Positions 13,060 through 25,206 of a DNA stretch of 64,000 bases are shown here, piece after piece. This DNA is from Hamiltosporidium tvaerminnensis (taxonomy: Eukaryota > Microsporidia > Dubosqiidae): contig JAKIMF020000001.1 of the NCBI GenBank assembly GCA_022605425.2, forward strand, positions 1,118,501 through 1,182,500, given 5' to 3'. A program made the position numbers and the translations under genes. Each line of letters starts with the position of its first letter. The first letter of the stretch is position 1. The notes below the pieces were generated by a model. That model had not been told where the DNA came from, ran no database searches, and worked only from the letters and a program-made list of their open reading frames with translations.

Positions 13060-14630
13060 AACTGTGTTATTGATATTATTTTCTTTAAAAGTATAATTTT
13101 TAAGAAACCATCTCCTAAGTAATATGTTATAGTTTTAACAATTTTTTATAATATTTCTTTTAGCGTTATTTTGATTGTTCTAAAGAGTTTTCCAATTTTT
13201 TTTGTTTAAAATTACCTTTTTTTGACTTAGAATGATTCTTAAATATTTATTTATTATAAACCACAGAATCAACTAAAATTAATTAAAAATAAGTTTTTTT
13301 TCAAATTAAAAAGATTGCTTTGAAAGGCAATGAATCATCCTATGATTTTATTTATGTATGATATTATCCACTAATTTGTATTTTAAATTAGCAAAAATAT
13401 ATTTAAAACTGCAAGTTTATATTTAATGGGTTTATGATATTAATTATTATTCGAGATTTTTGGTTTATGGCTGTTCGAAATCTGTACATGTATTTCCTAT
13501 CAAAATATAAAAGTCGTAATTTGTTTCAATGATGAAATAATGTATTTAGTTAGATATAGTGTTAAATTAATTTTTTTTCTTTAGTTATCTTATATATTTT
13601 GTGCCATAGTCAACTTAACTATTTACACCTTAATTTTTTAACAGATCTTCGTTCGCAATTATATCATTCAAAATAAAGATTTTGATATTTTCCTATTATG
13701 GATTTAAAAAATTCTTAATTATTGCACGCTTCTTTAAAAAAAGGTTCATGCTGCAGCAGATCGGCCACTTGTTTGACGTACCATGACAACTGTCTACTAC
13801 GTTTAAAGGAATTTTTCTTTGATTCATAATCTTTTTTAAACCAAATTAATGGTTTTAACCGATTTTAAGTAATACAACCAAACCTAAGGTTCTTTTAATA
13901 CTTATAAAGAGCTTTTTCAGTTACATTTTTTTGTGATTTAGTAGGACAACGATCTTAGGTTATCCTATAAAATGATATTCTCTAACAAAACCTATAAATA
14001 AGGCTTATTCCTTTGTTATAGCCTATATTATTCGATTTTTCGTTAATAAAATTGGAAGCAAATATTGTGAACATATTATAGCCTCAATAAATGTAAAATT
14101 TAATAATTTAAAACGCAAAATATATTTATCTAGCTTATTTTACAAATTTCGAGCTAAAATTTATCCGGTTATACTTCAATTCCGAATACTAAGTTCTAAA
14201 GATTACTATTCTCAATTTTTTTATCGAGACTTGAACTTAAATAAATTTAGAGAAGTATATTTAAAATAAAATCTTAACTATGGCGTTGGGTGTAATCATG
14301 CTCATTTAATTTTTACAAATAATTGTCAAATTTTCTATCAAGGTTATAAAGTTTTACAATACTGATATATACATTCTCCCACCTATAATATAATTTTTCT
14401 TAAATGTAACAGAAAAAACATTGGCATCTAGCTTGATGTCTTCTTTCTGTAACCATTTCGAAGGAAAATAATATTTACTACTCATTGTAAATAGCATTAC
14501 ATGACCTTGAATTCGACTTTTTGTTTTATATTTTGTTGTTTAATTTGCATATTAAATTAATTTTTAGGATTTTATTCTGTTTTTTTTATAAGTTATAGTA
14601 TATTTGTGACTTCATTTAAAAATCCAAGTT
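13060..14630. other. AT-rich intergenic stretch, no gene seen
   Basis: No ORF of note and no recognised motif. A short less AT-rich patch at about 13745-13800 is unexplained. Confidence 0.5.
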
Positions 14631-14639
14631 GTGAATATT

Positions 14640-15850
14640 ACCTTTCTAATTTCTAAGCCCTTCGATTGTTTTGTAAATATTTCAGTTATTTCTTTCTAAT
14701 TGTCCAAAATTTTTAAAACATATGGTCTATTCATAATTAGCTGGAGGATTCCCCGTCTAAGTTTAACCGAAGGTTGATACAGAGTCATTTTAACCGATCT
14801 GGAGTATATCTTATGTGTCATTTGTACCGAATTTTGCAAAATGGATAAATCAGCAGATTTAAGTCGAACTAATCTATGTTTAACTGATAAACGAATTTGC
14901 GGTATCAATCGCTGCTAATGTTTTTTTATACACCATTTAATGCGAAAAAATCTTTTTACTCTAATAGGATTCCTCTTGTACTCTTGGACGGATTTTTCTT
15001 TTACGTTTAAGCATTAATTCCTATTAGTTTAATTTTTTATACTCAACTAAGTTTTCTAAAAGAGTAGCCGTTGGTGACAGAGTCCTATCATTTATAACTA
15101 GGCTATTATCCATAAAATACCTTCGCCTCATCTTTCCTAAATCTAAATAATTTTCTCCACATATAAACAATTAGGCTCTCAATCAAAACAAATATTATTT
15201 GAGACTAAAAATTCTACTCTTATACATAGTAATCTATTTTCTTTTAATTAAGTTTACAGATCAATTACAACAAATGTAAAAAATACATGCACAACAAATT
15301 TCCTCTTTGCAGAAGACCTTTTCGATCTTTTTGTTTGTGGTTTTGGGGGGACATATTGAACTATGAAATTTCTATCTTGTTTTTTTGAAAAACTAAAATT
15401 TTGGATAAATTCTATAAGCTTGGTTTTTATATATATTTAATTAAATAGTCTAATCTTTCGAAAAAACTTTTTTTTCATATTACATGTAACCATGAAATAA
15501 AATCCCCACTGTAAATAGAAATAACTAATAAAAAAATCTTTTATTTCTTAAACGTCTCTTACTGTCTGACTAACTTCTGCTAATTTCACTGGCTGTTTTT
15601 AATAAGAGCTAACAAATTTTGTAAGTAGTTTCTGAAAACTTGTAAATATTCAGAGCCAATAATTTTTAAATGCCAGGACTTCTACCTAATGCGTCTTATT
15701 CAAACAGATAACTTAGATTGCTATATAACCATTCAGCACATGGCGTTTATTAAAAAAAGCTTTGCAATATCATAACTATACAACAGAAAGTTGTATGTTT
15801 CCTAAAAAAACCATAAATACTAGCAATTCTGGATTCATTCAATTCTTAAA
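14640..15850 (-). mobile_element. Retrotransposon copy G: highly decayed internal fragment
   Basis: The open stretch 14696-14908 aligns with the zinc-proximal region of the best copy: RLKSADLS against RLEPADFS, and VKLRRGI against TELGRGL. Upstream DNA at about 15055-15110 matches the segment around 18810-18860 (a TCTAGAAGAGTAGC-like word), and about 15300-15330 and 15800-15830 match 19090 and 19625. Order and strand agree with a single minus-strand copy in which ends and frame are lost. It is the most diverged copy I could still place. Confidence 0.65.
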
Positions 15851-15995
15851 TCAATCATATATATATAACCTTATCTAATAAAGAAAAAACTGTCTAATAA
15901 TTATCAATCACAAAGGTATTAGATGCACATTATATAGTGCTGCGTCTTATTTTCGCTTATGAATGTAGACAAAAATTTAAATTTTTTTCTGAATT

Positions 15996-16219
15996 ACCTT
16001 ATTTAATTATTCTCTTCCTCTTTTACCTCTCAGTGTCGAGGATAAACAAATCAATGAATTTCATTTTTTCTTTTAATCAGTTATAACTCGGGATTATAGG
16101 GAATTTGGCCTATAGATCCGGTGATGTTTATGTCAACACCGTGGCAGCAATGATGTTAATACGAATTAACACAGTTATTGCCAATTAGATAGTTTTTGAT
16201 TGGATTACCCCCTCCATCT
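15996..16219 (-). repeat. Short repeat S, copy 3
   Basis: Read on the minus strand it starts GATGGAGGGGGTAATCCAAT, contains GGATCTATAGGCCAAATTCC and CGAGTTATAACTGATTAAAA, and ends in GTTTATCCTCGACACTGAGA with GTAAAAGAGGAAGAG and an AT tail. It is similar along its whole length to the copy at 9.4 kb. No coding capacity. Confidence 0.75.
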
Positions 16220-16224
16220 ATTCT

Positions 16225-17185
16225 GATTTACCCAATCATAAATATAAAAAAAATTTTCATAATAGACTCCACCTCGAAATAACTCAAATTTATTACTCTC
16301 ATTTTAAAATTTCTCGCTATTTTCATAGGTCGTAAGTTTCACACCATAAAACTTTCAAGACATTTTTTTCTTGACGCGAGTTTCAAAAATATTATATTTA
16401 CAGCTCAAATTTAAATTAAATTCTCTTATGGTTTTTTACTAAAGCTATAAACAATTGTAAATTTCACATGTCTACATACTTTGTTAGGGGGTCTTTAGAA
16501 GGTATATATATGGATATTGTTTTTATGTTCCTTTCCAAGCTGATATAGGCTTCTTATTGTGTTCGTCATGCATATCTGCGAAGCTTGTCTAATACGTTTC
16601 TCTTTCAAAAATCAATCAAAAGACATGTGAATTTACATAATCATTCTATTATGTTTATAGGCTCGAGTATTTTGCAAACAATTTTACTTAGGGGTCTCAG
16701 TTCGAACTCCTACCTTGGCGATTGCTTTGATTTTAAGACTTCTAACATGTGTTAACATAAATGATAAATTCATCAAAGATCATGAATCGATAGTAAAAAT
16801 GAAGAAAACCATCTTTTTGTTTTATTCTTGTCATTTTCTGTTCAATCTGTACTATGTTTTTTCAATACTTTGTAAAAATTTAATACAATTTTAAATTTTT
16901 GTACCTTGGAATTCCTGACTGAGTTTTGTATGTGTGCCCTAAAACCTTATTTACTGCTAAATGTATACATTTTTCCTTTCTTGCTCTACAAATTCTTTAT
17001 AATTTTGTATGAATTTTAGAAATATAAGTTTATTTTCATCTGTAATGTGTCCAATCAAATATTTTTTTGGGATATTTGCTAGTTAAATTGAAGCTCATTT
17101 CTAATAGAAATAAAATAGTACTAGCGAATATGAAAATAAAAATATGAATACACATTTGGTTAACAATATATCCAATTCGCCTTTT
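16225..17185. other. Intergenic stretch between repeat S and retrotransposon B
   Basis: AT-rich with no ORF. A TTCGAAC word at about 16701 looks at first like a tRNA T-loop, but no stem pairs around it. Nothing else is recognised. Confidence 0.5.
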
Positions 17186-17257
17186 CTTCTGATCTATGTC
17201 ACATTACTTTAAATAATTTTATATATAAAATTCTGGGTTAAAATATTTTTACCATTT

Positions 17258-17881
17258 TTATATGTCTTCTTCTACCTCTTTAACCACTTTTGTCTCTTCT
17301 TCCAAATCCGACTCTTTATTTATGTTATTGGTCGGTTCCTCTAAAGTGGTTCCTCCTTGTATAAAGGGTGCTTTGTTTTTTGGTTTAAAATTTTTTGCAC
17401 CATCTTCCTCTCTCTTCTCTTCTTTTAAAGAGGGTATTGGTTCCTCGTGATTCTCTGCTCTCATAATAAAACCCATTGACGCTCTCTTCCAGCTCTCTTC
17501 GGCATTTAGTCTTGACTCAAGTCCTCTTCGTCGATCAAAGGAAATTGTTTCGACTGTTTTCTTAAGTACTATAGACTGAATGTATGCCTCTACATTCATG
17601 GGTATTTCTAGTCTTTTAAGATGAGATTTATGGTATTTTGTCACAATACCGTCCCAGGTCATCACATAAGGGATTATCTCAACACTACACTTATAAATAA
17701 GGCCCAACTCATTGGCTAGCAGGTCATACTTCCTAAGTTTTTCAGTTTCAACTATTTGAAGTGAATCTTGGGAAGTGATTCCTACTTCAATGAGTGTTAT
17801 CTTATTCTTCTTCTTATCTAAAATAAATATGTCCGGTCTGTTATTCCGAATTTTAACATCAGTTTTTATTCTGGTGTCCAC
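17258..17881 (-). pseudogene. Restriction-enzyme-like endonuclease domain of copy B
   Basis: The 207-codon open stretch starts inside the domain. RPDIFIL (residues 15-21), LIEVGI (30-35) and the K..KYDLLA word (48-55) fit the PD-(D/E)xK nuclease pattern of R2-type non-LTR elements, which nick the target site and prime reverse transcription. The C-terminal third is acidic and low in complexity (about residues 140-207), ending in EVEEDI before the 3' UTR. The key acidic and lysine residues are still present here, unlike in the RT of the same copy. Confidence 0.85.
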
Positions 17882-18017
17882 TCTTATCTCTGCATACTCA
17901 TTATCAAGAATTTCTTTAACTGAGTGACTCCTAATTCGTTTTTAGGACTTAAACTTATATCTATTTAAGAGAAGTAAGTGTAGGCATCTAACCACTTCAT
18001 TATGCCGTCTGGTGTAG

Positions 18018-18668
18018 TCATGGCCCAGCCATTTTACATCGAGCTGCTAGATGATCTACAGTCTTACCAGACTTCCCGCAGTGTTGACACACACCATCTG
18101 CTCCCCAGAATACATTTCTATCCTGAATATAGAAGAACACAGCTTCATTGCGTGGCCTAATATTCCCTCTCTTTAGCCATCTTGAAGAGTCACTAACACT
18201 CACAAGCTCATTTTTCCTTGCGTTATATAACTTTGAAGTAAGTTTTCGTTTTTCTATTTCGTTATATAGTTTTGCAAGTTGAGCTTCTTCTAAACTTTTC
18301 TTAGTGACTTCTTCTACCCACCTGTACTTTACTTTTAAGAAGCCTTTTATTAGTGCAAGATGGGTTTTATTATTATTCTCCACCTTGAGGATTGCTGCTC
18401 GTCTAGTTGATATTTCTTTACTTTTTTCCAGACAATCCAAGAGTTGCAGAAGCATATGTTCGCTTCGCAACTCAGCACTATGTAGGCCTCTTCCAAGTTC
18501 TGTTCTAGGAAGATACAAACGCTCTTTACATCCTGGGCGGAGATGTATTTTATTCTTCACCAACACCGCACGCACTGCATCATCTAACTTAGAGAAGTCA
18601 GCCGGTTCAAGTCGAAGTACTCCTATGGATAGTTGATTAACGATATCGCATGTTGATTGATTGCACAA
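18018..18668 (-). pseudogene. RT thumb and CCHC zinc-motif region of copy B
   Basis: The 216-codon open stretch carries a basic helical region (thumb side of the RT) and ends in CQHCGKSGKTVDHLAARC, a C-x2-C-x8-H-x4-C motif. In R2-type elements such a motif sits between RT and endonuclease and helps bind nucleic acid. The stretch runs into a stop just after the zinc motif, and the endonuclease reads on in another frame 140 bases downstream. Confidence 0.8.
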
Positions 18669-18784
18669 AATATTTTTTTTTGCATTTAATCTAGTGTGAC
18701 AAAGTCCTTCAACTCTTGATATAAGTTTACTCTGTACTTCTTCAAATGAGCTACGTGTTGGAATTCCTCTGCTATCTTCTATTA

Positions 18785-19063
18785 TTATAAATATTTGTAA
18801 ACACTAACACCTTCTAGAAGAGTAGCAGTATCTTCACAACACGTATCATTTGTGGCTGACTTCTCTTTGTTAATCTCTAGGCCAATCACATCTAAAAATT
18901 CCTTTACCTCGCCTGTCATAGCACTCAATGTTGAGCTGTCTTTTGCAAGGAGCTTTGGATCATCAATAAACAAGAGATGATTAGTAGAATGGGATTCTGC
19001 ATCTGTTTGTACTGTCACTTTCGTGTATTTTTCAGTAAGCTTTCGGCTTAATGGTCTATACAC
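18785..19063 (-). pseudogene. RT palm fragment of copy B with FIDD motif
   Basis: The sequence HLLFIDDPKLLAKD (residues 29-42) is the RT motif C (usually Y/F-x-DD), with both aspartates kept. It is followed by GLEINKEKSATN, the usual motif D context. The fragment is separated from the upstream RT part by a frameshift and about 100 bases of decayed sequence. Confidence 0.85.
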
Positions 19064-19167
19064 AACACGAACAACAATGTTGATAAACTATCTCCTTGCA
19101 GAATTACTCTCTCAATCTTCTTGCTCATGACTTTTTCAGGCCCTAGTGATATATCAATTTTCCATTT

Positions 19168-19569
19168 TCATATAATTACCTTGATAAATCTCACGATCAA
19201 ATCAGGTAAATGAAGGTTTTCAATGCATTGAGTTAAATAAGCATGGTCTATTGAATCATAATCTTTTTTAACAGCAATCCATGTTGCCTTAAGATTGTTT
19301 CCGTACTCTTTATTTAGGGCAATATTAAGTAGAACCTGCTCTTTCGCTCCCTGCACACCTCTTACCGCCCCTAATTGGTTCTCTGCAAGCAACCCTCGCC
19401 TTTCCACTTCAATTTGAACGACTTTCGTTACACACTTTGTCGTTAACTTATAGAGGTTGGACATACAAGTGATTGGCCTGTAGTCAGAGCCTCTTCGTGG
19501 AATTCCTTTCGGTATCAAATACGAAGCCCGCAGTAAAACCAATCGGCTTGAGTTGTTCCTTCTAAACAT
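19168..19569 (-). pseudogene. RT fingers/palm fragment of copy B, motif A catalytic Asp lost
   Basis: RT signatures in order: IPKGIPRRGSDYRPIT (about residues 19-34), LLAENQLGAVRGVQGAKEQ (60-78) and the motif A region ATWIAVKKDYDSIDH (95-109). In this family motif A should have an aspartate where residue 99 is alanine (codon GCT against GAT), so the polymerase site is dead here. The upstream neighbour overlaps in another frame (19515-20024). Confidence 0.88.
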
Positions 19570-20024
19570 ATAACTTCAATATCATAAATATATTTGTGAA
19601 GAGTTGTAAGTTTCTTAATGAAAAAATTGTAAATACCATCAATTCCAGCAGCTTTCCAATTAGCGAGCCAATTAATGATATTTACAAATTCATCAAGTGA
19701 AGGAAACGTGGTCGGATGATTATCTGATACAAATGGAATCAAATAATCATCATACGTGACTGTGTCATCATTTTTGTTCCACATTGTAGACCAAAAACTC
19801 ACAATTTCATCACGACTAACCACATGCTCGGATTCCACACGCTCAGATAACCCACGATAAAATCGACCTCGGAAAAGCTCAAACATACTATTCTCTTTTC
19901 GGAATTGCTTCCTACTTTCATACATCGTAATTTTTTTCTCGTAAACATTCAAAGACTCATTCTTCTTAACTAAAGCCTCAGAAAGATCAGTTACGCTGCT
20001 CAATTTTAAATTAAACTCTCGCAT
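19515..20024 (-). pseudogene. Region upstream of RT in copy B
   Basis: This 169-codon stretch holds the segment between the N-terminus and the RT. EIVSFWSTMWNK and NWLANWKAAGIDGI are typical of the region just before RT in R2-like and other non-LTR elements. The same words recur in copy D (34252-34560). It overlaps the RT fragment in a different frame through a frameshift near 19560. Confidence 0.8.
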
Positions 20025-20489
20025 GATTTTCTTAAGGCTCTTCGTTTCCGAAGTGGAGAGCTTTTCCTGCTTACGAGCCTTCTCGAGAAGATCTTTGGAA
20101 AGTACTAACTTAGAAATTTTACTTTCTATGTTTTCCTAACAAGCGGATCTAGGCATTTCTTTGCGTGTTGCCTCGTCATAGCATACCTGGGCTGCCTGGA
20201 TTATCCGTGCCACTGCCGATATCGTCATCGGCACATAAGAATCAGCTCACTTATCGATAATTCGATTAATAAGGTCCAACACTTTACTGTCAAGAAATTC
20301 ATTTGGAAGCTTTCGAGTTCGGACCACCACTTTTCCAATTTCGTTCTCCGAGATTTCTTTGATTTTACTCAAAAATTTATCTTTCAGGTTTATGTACTCT
20401 GTGGTGTCAGTCAGGGTGCATGGCTCAGTCAGACAAGTGGCGATTCTACGTCGCTTTCTATTCTCTTCTTGCCTTATTTCCCTTTCTGC

Positions 20490-20726
20490 TTAATTTTGTG
20501 CGAGTTTTTTAAACGCATCGATATCTAATGTGCAGCCAAATTTCTCATTATAGTACCTCATAGTAGCGGGCCAGCCATTTCTGGGCATTCTCTCAAACCT
20601 CTTTTGCACTGCTAGAATAGCAGATCTAGGCCATTCCTGCTCTACGATTGTGACAGAGTCAAGTATTGAGTGCAATACCATCAGTCGATTCCCTTCTAGA
20701 ATGGCCTCTGTATTGAGGTTTGTCAT
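20490..20726 (-). pseudogene. N-terminal coding fragment of retrotransposon copy B
   Basis: A 78-codon open stretch without a motif I can name. It lies about 270 bases inside the probable ORF start (ATG-ATG at 20996). A matching but broken segment exists in copy A near 3300-3490. Its higher G+C agrees with the rest of the element and contrasts with the flanking AT-rich DNA. Confidence 0.6.
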
Positions 20727-20999
20727 GCCGTTGGCTGGTCAACATGCAGTGGCATCGGTACCAGAAGACGAGAGTATGGTTTCAACCAAGCAGACTAGAC
20801 TAGTCTGGCAACTACTGCTTGGTGGTTGATGGGTGGTGTCATGGAAGGTCGGTGGAGGTGGAAGTCTCTCGGATAACATTGCTAGCATCTATATCACACA
20901 TCGAAATCTCTCCTGCACTGTTCTCTAAGTTGTTTACAGCCTTTATTTGTTCATTTTTTATTTTTCGCTGTCTACTTTTTTCCTTCTACCCATCATTAC

Positions 21000-22095
21000 T
21001 TTAAATAATTTCACTTCATTTATGCTATTGATTTTTTAAGAATTTGATGAAGATAAGAAAGAATCGTTAATCTTTTAAATGCCATTGCGGCTTCACAATG
21101 GTTTTCTTTCGGTTACCTTTCGCTTAAAATTTAAAAATGGATGATAGTGAATTATAGAACGGGATTAATAACAATACGTTTTGTCAATTTTCCCAAAAAA
21201 ACGAAAAGAGAAATATATCTCATAGAATACCCTTGAAGTAGAAAAAAGTATCAAGATATCACTAAAATATATACATATATATTGTAATGATTTTCTTAGG
21301 TAAAACATGAAATTATAGTATATTTCCAATTTACTAATTGATTTTTTAAAGTATAGTTATAGAACTCTCGTAACAAAAACATAAAATAATGAAATTTTAA
21401 GAAGTTTTTTTCATTTTTCTTGCAAATATGTGCATTATTTTAGATAAAGAAGAAAGAAACTTGGGAAATTTTGAAAAAGAGCAAAAAAAAATAAATCCCT
21501 ACTAAAAGATGCGGTAAACACAAAATAAATTTAATTAATGCCAAATAGAATTTGCATAGGTAATATTTTAAGATACTAAGAAATGTGTAATGTTTTAAAT
21601 ATTATGCAAAAATATTTAACTAAATAGTCGGTCCGTTGAATATAAATCTTAAAGCATGATTCGGAATTATTTTTAAATATATTCTCATTTTACTATAAAA
21701 ATGATTCAGGCTTTATTATAAAAGCTTTTCTTAAATTTATTGCGATTAATATTTAAAGAATAACGAAAATATTAAATTTTATTCAGTGAATAAATCTATA
21801 AATGTAATATGGTAAGATTCCTCAGCGGTGAATGAATTCTTTAGCACGGAGCTGTGTATTTCTACTTGATTAAATCAGTTAAGATTGTATTTATTTTTAA
21901 AGACAAATTATAAAGAAAAAAATGTGGTTTAAATTTATATTCAATTTATAGATATTAGTTTTCCAAATATTTCTAATTTTTTTCAAAGAAAAAAATATTA
22001 CAGAAGGAAAATTAAAAAATATTATTAAAATATATTTGATTCCATATTTAAAACATTAAGGGTCGAAAATAGGTTTGAATTATTTAATATATTTT
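21000..22095. other. AT-rich stretch between two retrotransposon copies
   Basis: No ORF, RNA gene or repeat signature is recognised. The sharp drop in G+C at about 21000 probably marks the 5' boundary of copy B. Confidence 0.55.
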
Positions 22096-22099
22096 CTTC

Positions 22100-23490
22100 T
22101 GTTTTAAACATCATTGGCCTCATCCAATAAATTCAAAACTTCGTTATATTTATTGTTAGTTCTTCTAATAAGGTTAATCCTCTAAAATATCAGATATATA
22201 TTTTTTTGATTTTTTTTCTTTTTCTTACTCGTTACTTGCATTTTTAAGAGTATTGGTTTCTTGTGTATTCCGGCGCTTTTTTTAAAACTTTATGAATGTT
22301 CTCTGTAAATTATCAATAGTGTTGGATGCATATTTAAATTTTCTTCGTCAACAAAATAATTTTTTTAACGGGTTTATTGTACATTATTAATTATTTTTAT
22401 ACATCTACGTTCATTTATATTCGAAGTCATTTACTGTATATATTATGGTATTTTGTCACAATACTGCATCTAGTTTATCTCACAAGTGGTTATTACAACA
22501 TTACTGCGTATATGAGATTCAACTCGATATCGATAATGCATACTTCTTGGTTTTTCAGTCTGAATTATTTAAGTAAATTTAGGAAAATATTCCTATTGCA
22601 ATGAAAGTTACATTATTTTGCTATTATCTAAAATAAATGTAGTATATTGCTATGAATTTTCACTATGGATTTTATTCTGGTTTTTACTCTTTTTTCGAAT
22701 TCTCTTTTTCGAGAATTTCATGAACTGATCGACGCCCAATTCGTTTTGTAGTCTTAAAATTATATCTATTTTTAGGAAGTAATTAAGTAACCTTAATACT
22801 TTGCTATAATTTCTGATATAATCATTTCCGAGCATTTATACACATCGAGTCGCCAAATGATATAGCGCTTCCGCTAGTAACTATCATATTGAAACTTTCT
22901 TCATGAAAATCATAATGCATTACGATTCTATGATTAAAAGAATACGTCTGCCTAAAATGAATTAATACTTCATTTCTTTGGCCATCTTGAAGCAGCATTT
23001 GCCCTCACAAGATCATTTTTCTTGCATTATAAAACTCGAAATGTGGTTTTTATTTTTGGATTACGTTATATTACGTTTCTAAATGTGATCTTCTTCTAAT
23101 TTATTTTTGTTTAATTCCTCTTCCAACCTATATTTTACTTTTCAAAACCTTTCATCTGTGCTATATGGGATTCATTGTAGATTCATTTTTAAAATTTCAA
23201 GAATTTGAGTTGATATTTCCTTGCTTTTTTAGAAAGTTCAAATGTCCCGTAAAAATATTTTTTCCGCAAATCAACATTCTGGAAGCCTTTTGCAATTTTA
23301 TGGAAAAATATGCAAGAATTTCAAATACTGGCTTGAGTTGAACTTAACTCTTTCATATAACACAAGAAATTTATTTTCTACATTAAGAAGACAGACTGTT
23401 CAAGCTTGATACATCAACGTGATAAATTATCAACTATAGTGCATTTAAATTGTGTTTAAAAAAAATTACATTTTATCTAGTTCGAAACAT
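22100..23490 (-). mobile_element. Retrotransposon copy C: decayed 3' half
   Basis: The sequence is colinear with 17270-18700 of copy B on the same strand. About 22140-22280 matches the acidic tail and UTR side, 22690-22850 matches the segment between zinc motif and endonuclease, 22980-23230 matches the thumb helices, and about 23450-23490 the region just upstream. The ORF at 22650-22835 is an open remnant of this region. The RT half is absent, as in a 5'-truncated insertion. Confidence 0.75.
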
Positions 23491-23499
23491 TTTTATTAA

Positions 23500-23995
23500 A
23501 CCTTGATGATGGTTTTTAATTTGAGTTTTTTATAACCTATCGAAATGTGATAACCTTTTAGTGTATATTATTATTGCGACAAAAGGCTTTTTTTTCGTGC
23601 TAATCTACGAAAAAATTATTTCCGGTTGTTTCGTACAATAATTCAGAAAAACATTGGTGATTTTCTATCATAAAAATGCTGATCGTCTATTAAATTATAG
23701 GATTGTTCTAAAGTTTTATCATTAAATTCATTCAAAGATTTTCATAAATATTCTAAAATTTTTTCACAAAATATATTTAAAAAGTTTTTAGTCTCCTGCT
23801 TATATCAAATAAACAGCAAGTTTAATTCAAACACTGAAGATAAATTGCATATTTGAAGTTTATTTCCTTTATTATATTCAACTAGCTGTTATGCTCGTAG
23901 AAGAGAACTTTCTTTTACATTCCTAAGCAAAAAATGCAGTAAATAACCACAAACTTCATTATCTGAGCTAAACTTTTTTTAAATTTTGCATAGGA
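23500..23995. other. AT-rich intergenic stretch, no gene seen
   Basis: Nothing recognised on either strand. Confidence 0.5.
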
Positions 23996-23999
23996 ATTT

Positions 24000-24260
24000 C
24001 TTATTCTCAATTGGTCTGTTTCTCTATATTTTTTTAGGCTTTCATTTCTAAATTATTACCCGCTTGAGCAATTTTTCAATAAAATTCTAGGCTTTTTTAA
24101 CCTGCATATTTCCAAATTTCTTTCATATTTACCTCTAAATTTTCTGAGCTTCAACTCTTCTTTAATATTTAGTCTGTTCACCTTCCATCTATTTTTATTA
24201 ATTCTTTCCTTTTTCTCAATGAAATTTTTTACTGTAAGTGTTTTATTTCTCAAAAAAACC
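24000..24260 (-). mobile_element. Tail remnant of a second LINE type, copy 1
   Basis: A 65-codon ORF (24056-24253) contains NRWKVNRL...FRGKYERN. This part of the minus strand is colinear over about 150 bases with 54390-54550, where a WPDEVTNDL word and LEKWRNIAKD can be read. Words of this kind (RW.D....W..IA.D) mark the C-terminal tail of several LINE polyproteins. It is too short and decayed to name a clade. Confidence 0.4.
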
Positions 24261-24264
24261 TTGT

Positions 24265-25195
24265 TCTTTAACTATATTCTGTATTGTTTACTTTATTTAT
24301 GTATAAAGTTATTCACATTTTTAGAAAAAATCTTTTAATTTAAAAAGTATAAAATTCCATGTTATTCTAATAAAAATGTTTTATGCCATTATTATTGAGA
24401 ATATAAATATATTACACAGAAGAATGGTAGAAAAACATCAATATTATCATAAATTTTTTATGTATCTGATAATTCTTAGAAAATAAATCTCCACCAAGTG
24501 ATTTAATTTTTTCAAAACGAAATACTTTAGAAAATGAAAAAATATATTTATTTGTTTTTACTTTCATATTAATATAGTCTAGAAAGGATTTTTACAATTT
24601 TTATTGCAAATATTTTTTTGAAGCAATGAATCTTTTTAATTGTTTTATGTTTGGTTCTACTCACTATTATTGGTTGCATAAGATTTATGAACAAATAGAA
24701 AGAGACATATCTTAATTAGAGCACGCATATTGGGGTTATATTATTTTAACCATTAAACATTTAGAGGTGAGTTGTCGTTGGGACATTACCGAATTATATA
24801 AATGATATGAGGATTAAATTATGCATATCGTTATGGCTCCCAAAATATTAAATTAAATTTATGGATCACAGTTTTCAATTTTATAACTAACACATGTTTA
24901 GTATATTATAATAAATCTGTGGATTTAATATTTTATACTTTCAATTATAATCAAAATTTTACGAAAAATATAAATTCATTTATATTACCAATCTCAATCA
25001 TTCTTTTTGTCTACAAATTTCTCTGCTTTTAATTTATAAATATTTATTTAAAATTTTTCAGTTTAAAGCCTTCATCTAGAAATGTTTTTTTCTTTCCAAA
25101 CAAACAAAAATTTTACTTTCCTTAATAAAATCCAAAAGGTTATGTTATATTTTACTTACCCATTTATACTATTTAGATTTAAATACTTATACATC
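24265..25195. other. AT-rich intergenic stretch, no gene seen
   Basis: No open frame or repeat signature is seen before the CCC signal at 25201. Confidence 0.55.
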
Positions 25196-25200
25196 ACAAT

Positions 25201-25203
25201 CCC
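25201..25203 (+). promoter_or_regulatory. CCC start-proximal signal of the 183-aa gene
   Basis: CCC lies three bases before the ATG at 25207 (CCCTAAATG), the same spacing and nearly the same sequence as at GPI3. Confidence 0.55.
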
Positions 25204-25206
25204 TAA

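Larger units (their letters stand above)
17190..20996 (-). mobile_element. Retrotransposon copy B: best preserved non-LTR element (RT + REL endonuclease)
   Basis: This is the reference copy of the family. Read on the minus strand, a degenerate N-terminal region starts near an ATG-ATG at 20996. A linker region follows (20024-19515), then the reverse transcriptase fingers and palm (19569-18785), a thumb and CCHC zinc motif (18668-18018), and a restriction-enzyme-like endonuclease at the C-terminus (17881-17258). The 3' UTR has a TTTTAACCCAGAATTTT word shared with copies A, D and E. A nuclease placed after the RT, preceded by a CCHC motif, is the layout of R2/R4/CRE-type elements. The frame is broken at least five times and an RT catalytic residue is replaced, so this copy is dead. 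It appears to lack leader L, as expected of a 5' truncation. Confidence 0.9.

Noticed and set aside
16690-16725. TTCGAAC word resembling a tRNA T-loop
   Set aside because: The bases on either side do not pair, and no anticodon or D-arm lies at the right distance.
18304-18636. 110-codon plus-strand ORF
   Set aside because: Antisense to the retrotransposon zinc-motif region, which has clear protein similarity on the minus strand.
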